This document shows, one piece after another, positions 15,034 to 15,405 of a stretch of DNA of 15,405 nucleotides. The notes beneath the pieces are model-generated. The model was given only the letters and a program-made list of their open reading frames with translations, searched no databases and was not told where the DNA came from. The position numbers and the translations under genes are program-made. Every line of letters begins with the position of its first letter. Positions within the stretch are counted from its first letter, which is position 1. Source of the DNA: Arcobacter sp. UBA7394 (lineage in GTDB: Bacteria > Campylobacterota > Campylobacteria > Campylobacterales > Arcobacteraceae); NCBI GenBank assembly GCA_002470185.1, contig DKNG01000121.1, positions 7,877-23,281 on the forward strand. Direction: 5' to 3'.

Positions 15034-15073
15034 GTAAAAACCCTGCAACAAAAAAACTAATAGCTATAAACAT
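15017..15073 (-). CDS. Possible 18-residue membrane peptide
   Basis: An ATG at 15073 on the minus strand opens an 18-codon frame encoding MFIAISFFVAGFLLIFAV, then TAA. The product would be a single hydrophobic membrane segment with almost no flanks. It is preceded by AAAAGGAGTTATC, a strong ribosome site with AAGGAG seven bases from the ATG, much better than most genes here. Possible -10 boxes TATTAT and TATAAT lie within 45 bases upstream. The frame overlaps the last 17 bases of the opposing hypothetical gene. No homology is recognised; it could be a small subunit, a toxin-like peptide or chance. Confidence 0.45.
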   Translation of the reverse strand: MFIAISFFVAGFLLIFAV

Positions 15074-15161
15074 ATGATAACTCCTTTTCTTTATTATATG
15101 TTTTAAGCATAATATTTTTATGACAATGTCCCTAAATACAAAACTAATTAAGTGATTTTTA

Positions 15162-15172
15162 TATACTATACT
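15162..15172 (+). promoter_or_regulatory. Candidate -10 of the DUF2161-type gene
   Basis: Two overlapping TATACT hexamers (15162-15167 and 15167-15172) lie 28-38 bases before the ATG at 15200, after the T-run GATTTTTATA. The leader would be about 20-25 nt. The ribosome site is weak (AAAAGAA at 15187-15193). Confidence 0.4.
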
Positions 15173-15199
15173 TGAAAATTAAATACAAAAGAACTCATA

Positions 15200-15405
15200 A
15201 TGAAAGAATCTGATTTATATCTACCTCTAAAACAATATTTAGAATCACAAAACTATGAAGTTAAAGGTGAAGTTTGTGATTGCGATGTTGTTGCAGTGCG
15301 AGGTGATGAAGCTCCTGTAATAGTTGAGCTGAAACTTTCACTTAATCTTGATGTATTACTTCAAGGTGTAGATAGGCTTACTTTATCTTCTACTATATAT
15401 ATAGG
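15200..15405 (+). CDS. DUF2161-type PD-(D/E)XK protein, N-terminal part
   Basis: Only the first 68 residues are in the window; the gene runs off the right edge. The sequence opens MKESDLYLPLKQYLESQNYEV and continues with KGEVCDCDVVAVRGDE and VIVELKLSLNLDVLLQGVDRL. This resembles the start of the DUF2161 family. A PD-(D/E)XK nuclease core is visible: Asp29 in CDVVAV followed by Glu43-Leu-Lys45 (ExK) on the next strand. The family's substrate is not known to me and no partner gene is visible. Start chosen as the first ATG, with a candidate -10 about 30 bases upstream. Confidence 0.8.
   Translation, partial: MKESDLYLPLKQYLESQNYEVKGEVCDCDVVAVRGDEAPVIVELKLSLNLDVLLQGVDRLTLSSTIYI

Overview
The window is AT-rich (roughly 30% GC by eye), with short intergenic gaps and many T-rich stretches ahead of TATAAT-type -10 boxes. 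Gene content and protein character point to a Campylobacterota (epsilonproteobacterial) genome of the Arcobacter type. The key evidence is a clade II nitrous-oxide reductase cluster with a c-type cytochrome domain fused to NosZ, Campylobacter-like PurL and PurH, and lower AT-biased codon use throughout. The organism assignment is inference from protein resemblance, not from a marker gene.

Layout. A plus-strand purL (235-2448) ends at a strong palindromic terminator facing a long minus-strand block. That block, read right to left, is nosY (12651-11824), a Cys-free NosL-like gene (11814-11329), nosZ (11114-8517), nosB, nosD, nosG, nosC1, nosC2, nosH, nosF and nosL (ending at 2491). To the right, plus-strand genes resume: purH (12938-14470), a 148-nt imperfect palindrome, a small hypothetical gene (14743-15033), a possible 18-residue membrane peptide on the minus strand (15073-15017), and the first 68 codons of a DUF2161-type PD-(D/E)XK protein running off the right edge. 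No rRNA, tRNA, CRISPR array, transposase or phage gene was seen.

How the genes work together. NosZ reduces N2O to N2 in the periplasm. NosG (Tat-exported polyferredoxin) and NosH (membrane NapH-type polyferredoxin) are expected to oxidise menaquinol, pass electrons to the monohaem cytochromes NosC1 and NosC2, and on to the cytochrome c domain of NosZ. NosD, NosF and NosY form the ABC-type machinery for Cu-S centre maturation, and NosL is the copper lipoprotein chaperone. NosB is a clade II marker membrane protein of unresolved role. No nosR is present, as usual for this clade.

Regulation and oddities. A Crp/Fnr-type box (TTGAC-N4-ATCAA and its mirror) sits at class II spacing before both nosZ and nosB, a weaker one before nosY, and an intrinsic hairpin separates nosZ from nosB, suggesting three transcription units with nosZ made in excess. 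An approximately 11-bp phased GTTAA repeat lies just upstream of the nosZ promoter. The most unusual points of gene content are that nosY is separated from its ATPase gene nosF by about 8 kb, and that it is paired with a NosL-family protein that lacks every cysteine.
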